In this document: one piece after another, positions 60,226 through 64,000 of the stretch
How positions within the stretch are numbered: position 1 is the stretch's first letter
Layout of the letters: every line of letters starts with the position of its first letter
Origin: Thermococcus camini
Lineage (GTDB): Archaea > Methanobacteriota_B > Thermococci > Thermococcales > Thermococcaceae
Length of the DNA: 64,000 bases
Assembly (NCBI RefSeq): GCF_904067545.1
Contig: NZ_LR881183.1
Span: 1,678,277 to 1,742,276 of the forward strand
Direction of reading: 5' to 3'
Program-made: the position numbers and the translations under genes
Notes under the pieces: generated by a model
Seen by the model: only the letters and a program-made list of their open reading frames with translations
What the model was told of the DNA's origin: nothing
Database searches by the model: none

Positions 60226-61356
60226 ATGAAGCTCATCTGTCCCGTCTGCGGGAAAACCTACGATAAACCGGTTCAGAGGTGCGAATGCGGTGAACCGGTT
60301 GAGTTTGAAAGGTTCAAGGGCGAACCGTACATAGGAAGGAGCGTCTGGGAGCGGTTCTGGGACTTCTGGCCGGTGGAACCGGCACTGGAGTTCTCCCTCG
60401 GCGAGGGTGACACACCCCTTGTGAAGTCGAGGCTTGGCGAAGAGCTTGGAGTGAAGCTCTACCTCAAAAACGAGACGGTAAACCCGACCTGGAGCTTCAA
60501 GGACAGGGGGACGTTCCTGGCAATGAGCCACGCCCTAAAGGCCGGCTACAAAACCGTTGGAACGGTCTCAACCGGCAACATGGCGGCGAGCGTCTCCGCT
60601 TATGCCACCCGCGCCGGATTGAAGGCCAAAATCCTCGTCTCAGAGAGCGCAAGCGACGAGAAGCTCAAGGCCGTCTCCGTCTATGGTGGAGAGGTCATCA
60701 GGGTTCTCGGCGACTACGGGAGGCTCTACTTCGAGAGCCTGGCCATAGGAGAGAAGCTCGGCATTTACTTCATCAACTCCGACAACCCCTTCAGGGTCGA
60801 GGGCTATAAGGGAATAGCCTTCGAGATAGCGGAAGAGATAAGCCCCGACTACGTTCTAATCCCGACCAGCTCGGGCGGACTATTCCGGGGAGTCGTCAAG
60901 GGCTTTATCGAGCTCCACGAGAGCAGACTCATCGATAGGGTTCCAGCACTCATAGCGGTTCAGGCCGAGGGCTGTTCGCCAATATGCAGAGCCTTCAGCG
61001 AGGGAAAAGCCAGAATCGAGCGCTTTGAGAGCCCTAAAACGATAGCAAAGGCCATAGCCAACCCATACCCGCCGAGCGGGAACGCCGTGCTCAAATTTCT
61101 CCGCGAGTTCGACTGGAAATGCGTTTCAGTGGGCGACGATGAAATCCTTGAAGCCCAGAGGAAGCTCGCCGGTGAAGGCCTCTTCGTTCAGCCGGCGAGC
61201 GCAACCGGTGTAGCCGCTTTGAGAAAGCTCGAACTTCCGGAAGGAGCTAAGGTAGTCTCAATTCTTACCGGTTCCGGTTTGAAAACTCTTAATGACACGC
61301 CAGCTGGGGAAATAAGGGAGTGCCGCCTTGAGGAGCTTGAAAAATGCCTGGGGTGA
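60226..61356 (+). CDS. thrC: Threonine synthase
   Basis: A 376-residue PLP enzyme converting O-phosphohomoserine to threonine. An N-terminal zinc ribbon (CPVCGKTYDKPVQRCECG) leads into the fold-type II catalytic domain: PLP lysine in TWSFKDRGT (about residue 92), GTVSTGNMAASVSAYATRAGL, the phosphate loop PTSSGGLFRG (about 222) and ILTGSGLK near the end. The ATG is one base after the stop of the metallopeptidase gene. Confidence 0.93.
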   Translation: MKLICPVCGKTYDKPVQRCECGEPVEFERFKGEPYIGRSVWERFWDFWPVEPALEFSLGEGDTPLVKSRLGEELGVKLYLKNETVNPTWSFKDRGTFLAMSHALKAGYKTVGTVSTGNMAASVSAYATRAGLKAKILVSESASDEKLKAVSVYGGEVIRVLGDYGRLYFESLAIGEKLGIYFINSDNPFRVEGYKGIAFEIAEEISPDYVLIPTSSGGLFRGVVKGFIELHESRLIDRVPALIAVQAEGCSPICRAFSEGKARIERFESPKTIAKAIANPYPPSGNAVLKFLREFDWKCVSVGDDEILEAQRKLAGEGLFVQPASATGVAALRKLELPEGAKVVSILTGSGLKTLNDTPAGEIRECRLEELEKCLG

Positions 61357-61362
61357 AAGGGC

Positions 61363-62154
61363 ATGTTAGTCGGAGTCGGCCTCATGCCACATGGAAACCC
61401 CGTCCTGGAGCCGGAAGACGAGGAGACGAAGAGGCTCGCAGAGGTTCTCAGGGAGATAGGAGAGAAGTTCAGGGACGTTGACGCCTACATCCTCATCAGC
61501 CCCCACAACGTAAGAATGAGCGACCATCTCGGCATCGTTCTCGCCGAAAACCTCGTCTCGTGGCTCGGCTTTGAGGGGAAAGAGATACCTGGCGAGTGGA
61601 AGACTGATAGAGAGTTGGCCGAGAGAATATACCAGGCCGAGAAAGAGGCCGGAATGCCGGTCGTTGATTTGAACTTCGCCTCGCTGAGGGGGGAGTATTC
61701 GAGATGGCCGCTGAGCTGGGGTGAGCTGATTCCACTGAACTTTTTGGACAAGAAGCCCCTCGTTCTCATAACCCCAACGAGAGAGGTGAGCAGGGAAACG
61801 CTCGTGAAGTTCGGCGAAGTCCTCGGCGATGTCATCGAGAGTGCTGAGAAGAGAATCGTACTCATAGTCAGCGCCGACCACGGACATGCACACGACGAGA
61901 ACGGGCCGTACGGGTTGAGAAAGGAGAGCGAAACCTACGACAGGCTCATCATGGAGCTGATTAACGAGAACCGTCTCGAGGAGCTTCTCAGGGTTCCCGA
62001 GGAGCTCGTGAGGAATGCCTTGGTTGACAGCTACTGGCAAATGCTCATAATGCTCGGAGCCATGAGGAAGGCTGAATTCGAGCTAAAGGAGAGTGCCTAC
62101 GCGTGCCCGACCTACTTCGGCATGGCGGGGGCGCTGTGGGTGAGGAAGGGCTAA
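61363..62154 (+). CDS. Class III extradiol dioxygenase LigB-fold protein
   Basis: A 263-residue protein of the LigB/MEMO-like superfamily. It opens [16 protein letters not shown]; the metal-site-type histidines appear in [16 protein letters not shown] and [18 protein letters not shown]. It ends with [14 protein letters not shown]. Archaeal members are usually called extradiol ring-cleavage dioxygenase class III subunit B, but aromatic degradation is not expected here and the true role is open. It lies six bases after thrC, and its end overlaps the convergent alaX by four bases. Confidence 0.8.
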   Translation: MLVGVGLMPHGNPVLEPEDEETKRLAEVLREIGEKFRDVDAYILISPHNVRMSDHLGIVLAENLVSWLGFEGKEIPGEWKTDRELAERIYQAEKEAGMPVVDLNFASLRGEYSRWPLSWGELIPLNFLDKKPLVLITPTREVSRETLVKFGEVLGDVIESAEKRIVLIVSADHGHAHDENGPYGLRKESETYDRLIMELINENRLEELLRVPEELVRNALVDSYWQMLIMLGAMRKAEFELKESAYACPTYFGMAGALWVRKG

Positions 62155-62612
62155 AGAACGTCAAAGCTGATCTCCAAAAGCTCTTTGCTCCTCCTGAAGC
62201 GGACTTTCCTGATCTTTATCTCCCCTATTTCTCCCGTCGTTGATGTGTGCTCCTTGTTGCATGCGTTGACGTTCCATCCCTCGATGACGACGACCTTTAG
62301 GGTTCTCACCTCCTGCGGGATAGGGAAGAGGTCGTACATGTCCTTGCCGAAGCGCTTTTCAGCCTCATCTCTCGGAAGCTCGTAGACCCGAACCGGAACG
62401 TTTTCTTTTACCTTCTCGTTGGCAAGGCGCTCTATCTCTCTAACCTCTTCGGGCGTCGGCTTCCGGTCGAACTTGACCGTTAATCTTCCGTGGTTCACAC
62501 TAACATAAACGCTCGCCGTCCACTTGGCATTTTCACCCAGAACCTTTACAACGGCACCCTTGACGACGTGAAGAGCGGTGTGGGTTCTAACCTCCAACGA
62601 TGGCATAGGCAT
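62151..62612 (-). CDS. alaX: Alanyl-tRNA editing protein AlaX (short form)
   Basis: A 153-residue stand-alone editing domain. The zinc ligands are HTALH (residues 11-15) and the C/H pair in [12 protein letters not shown] (about 117-122). The glycine-rich motif of longer AlaX forms is absent, as in AlaX-S. It removes serine or glycine wrongly attached to tRNA-Ala. The gene looks leaderless: no ribosome binding site, AT-rich TTATTAA about 25 bases upstream (about 62635). ATG 62606 is an alternative. Confidence 0.92.
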   Translation of the reverse strand: MPMPSLEVRTHTALHVVKGAVVKVLGENAKWTASVYVSVNHGRLTVKFDRKPTPEEVREIERLANEKVKENVPVRVYELPRDEAEKRFGKDMYDLFPIPQEVRTLKVVVIEGWNVNACNKEHTSTTGEIGEIKIRKVRFRRSKELLEISFDVL

Positions 62613-62792
62613 CGTTTTATCTTCTCGGAGGACTTATTAACGGTTGCGGACGTTAGGGAAGGCCCGGCAGGTTATTAATCTCACAGGTAAATTCAAACGG
62701 AGATTATCCAGCGGCTCTTGAATGTTTTTCAGTCCACTGATGGCCGTACCGAATAATTCCCGCCAGAAGCTTGCACCATTAAACAAAAACCG

Positions 62793-62800
62793 TTATAAAT
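62793..62800 (+). promoter_or_regulatory. TATA box of the cDPGS-like gene
   Basis: TTATAAAT preceded by AAAACCG lies 50 bases before the ATG. The rest of the 238-base gap from alaX (62613-62850) holds no gene or repeat that I can identify. Confidence 0.6.
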
Positions 62801-62850
62801 GCCAAAAACGATACACCAGTGCCTGATTAAAAACTTTTGAGGTGGTCACC

Positions 62851-64000
62851 ATGGCCGAAAAGAAGAGAAAGAGGGTTCTCATTTTGGGCGCCGCAGGTAG
62901 GGACTTCCACAACTTCAACGTGTTCTTCCGCGACAACCCCGACTACGAGGTCGTTGCCTTCACCGCCACTCAGATTCCTGACATCGAGGGAAGGGTCTAC
63001 CCGCCTGAGCTCGCCGGAGAGCTCTACCCGAACGGAATTCCGATATGGAGCGAGGATGACATGGAGAAGATCATCAAGGAGCACGACATCGACGTCGTCG
63101 TCTTCGCCTACTCCGATGTTCCGCACGAGCACGTCATGCACCTCGCCTCTCGCGCTCACTCAGCTGGCGCTGACTTCTGGCTCCTCGGCCCGAAGAGCAC
63201 CATGCTCAAGAGCACCAAGCCGGTCATAGCAGTTACCGCCGTCAGAACCGGCTGTGGAAAGAGCCAGACCAGCAGAAAGGTCGCTCAGCTCCTCCAGGAG
63301 ATGGGCTACAAGGTCGTCGCGATAAGGCACCCGATGCCCTACGGCGACCTCAGAAAGCAGGTCGTCCAGCGCTTCGCCAGCTACGAGGACCTCGACAAGC
63401 ACGAGTGCACCATCGAGGAGAGGGAAGAGTACGAGCCCTACATCGACAGGGGCATGGTCGTTTACGCTGGAGTGGACTACGAGAAGATCCTCCGCGAGGC
63501 CGAGAAGGAGGCAGACATAATCCTCTGGGACGGCGGAAACAACGACTTCCCGTTCTACGTTCCGGACCTCTGGATAGTCGTTACGGACCCGCACAGGCCC
63601 GGCCACGAACTCAAGTACCACCCCGGTGAGACCAACTTCCGCGCGGCTGACGTCATAATCATCAACAAGATTGACACCGCCAACAGGGACGACATTCAGA
63701 AGGTCCGTGAGAGCATCGAGAAGGTCAACCCGAACGCCATCGTCATCGACGGTGCCTCACCGCTCTACGTGGACAAGCCGGAGCTCATCAAGGGCAAGCG
63801 CGTTTTGGTGGTTGAGGACGGCCCGACCCTCACCCATGGCGGCATGAAGTACGGTGCCGGCTACATCGCCGCCAAGAAGTACGGCGCGGCCGAGATAGTC
63901 GACCCGAGGCCCTACGCCGTTGGCTCAATCGTCGAGACCTACAAGAAGTACAGTCACCTCGACGTCATCCTTCCCGCTATGGGCTACGGCGCCAAGCAGA
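62851..64000 (+). CDS. Cyclic 2,3-diphosphoglycerate synthetase-like protein, C-terminus cut off by window edge
   Basis: At least 383 residues, open at the right edge. The N-terminal Rossmann part (KRVLILGAAGRDFHNFNVFFRDNPDYEVVAFTATQIPDIEGRVYPPELAG) is followed by a P-loop domain with AVTAVRTGCGKSQTSRKVAQLL (about residue 130), DIILWDGGNNDFPFYVPDLWIVVTDPHRPGHE and the NKID motif of GTPase-like proteins. This is the architecture of archaeal cyclic 2,3-diphosphoglycerate synthetase, which makes a thermoprotective solute in methanogens. In Thermococcales the same annotation is used, but the solute is not generally reported, so the function is less sure. GGTGG at 62841 sets the ATG. Confidence 0.82.
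   Translation, partial: MAEKKRKRVLILGAAGRDFHNFNVFFRDNPDYEVVAFTATQIPDIEGRVYPPELAGELYPNGIPIWSEDDMEKIIKEHDIDVVVFAYSDVPHEHVMHLASRAHSAGADFWLLGPKSTMLKSTKPVIAVTAVRTGCGKSQTSRKVAQLLQEMGYKVVAIRHPMPYGDLRKQVVQRFASYEDLDKHECTIEEREEYEPYIDRGMVVYAGVDYEKILREAEKEADIILWDGGNNDFPFYVPDLWIVVTDPHRPGHELKYHPGETNFRAADVIIINKIDTANRDDIQKVRESIEKVNPNAIVIDGASPLYVDKPELIKGKRVLVVEDGPTLTHGGMKYGAGYIAAKKYGAAEIVDPRPYAVGSIVETYKKYSHLDVILPAMGYGAKQ

Overview
The window is a chromosomal segment of a hyperthermophilic euryarchaeon of the order Thermococcales, most likely a Thermococcus. The gene set supports this: NfnSL-type ferredoxin:NADP oxidoreductase, archaeal phosphopantothenate synthetase, PAN plus a proteasome beta subunit, RIO2, class I lysyl-tRNA synthetase, RadB, FAU-1, replication factor C with an intein, the MNT/HEPN pair, and a 16S - tRNA-Ala - 23S operon with no 5S gene. 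Promoters are TATA/BRE type, ribosome binding sites are GGTGG/GGTGAT/GGAGG, several genes look leaderless, and coding density is very high with many 1-44 base overlaps.

Left part (1-12 kb). A partial membrane protein runs off the left edge. A candidate C/D box sRNA with two guides for neighbouring sites of the local 23S rRNA (402-461) sits directly against the ribosome binding site of the next gene. Then come nfnSL under a probable SurR operator, phosphopantothenate synthetase, an XRE regulator and diphthine synthase. Two tRNA genes (Val-CAC, Arg-CCG) flank an 840-base non-coding stretch packed with perfect short hairpins. Then a BlaI-type regulator with an M48 membrane protease, a deaminase, an envelope glycosylation group (DUF2304, HAD-GT2 fusion, WecA/AglH-like transferase) and a solitary cas6.

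Middle (12-32 kb). PAN, RIO2, a probable lipoyl-synthase-type radical SAM protein, an MFS gene with no normal start codon lying in frame behind a plant-type asparaginase, a PhoU/AbrB regulator, an orphan iorB, lysS, a dolichol-kinase-like membrane protein, DUF366 and an MDP-1 phosphatase. The rRNA operon follows on the minus strand (16S about 31951 to 30466, tRNA-Ala, 23S about 30213 to 27184), with complementary flanking processing stems visible around both rRNAs.

Right part (32-64 kb). Prs with two small membrane proteins, DUF1614, UPF0173 hydrolase, RadB, an archaeal AAA ATPase, a PIN-domain remnant, FAU-1, and a compact mobile element: a TnpB nuclease gene translationally coupled to a 54-residue ribbon-helix-helix protein, with a perfect 13-bp inverted repeat across the tnpB stop. 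Then MoaA, DUF835 proteins, a Trm5-like protein, an MntA/HepT pair, both RFC subunits (small subunit with a 540-residue intein in its Walker A), Kbl, EndA, RimI, a large secreted protein divergent from a BtuCD-type ABC transporter, an AT-rich secreted orphan, proteasome beta, an extracytoplasmic HExxH protein, threonine synthase, a LigB-fold protein, AlaX, and the start of a cyclic-2,3-diphosphoglycerate synthetase-like protein cut by the right edge.

Start codons were chosen mainly from the position of GGTGG/GGTGAT-type sites; several therefore lie inside the longest possible reading frame. rRNA ends and processing stems are approximate to within about 15 bases.
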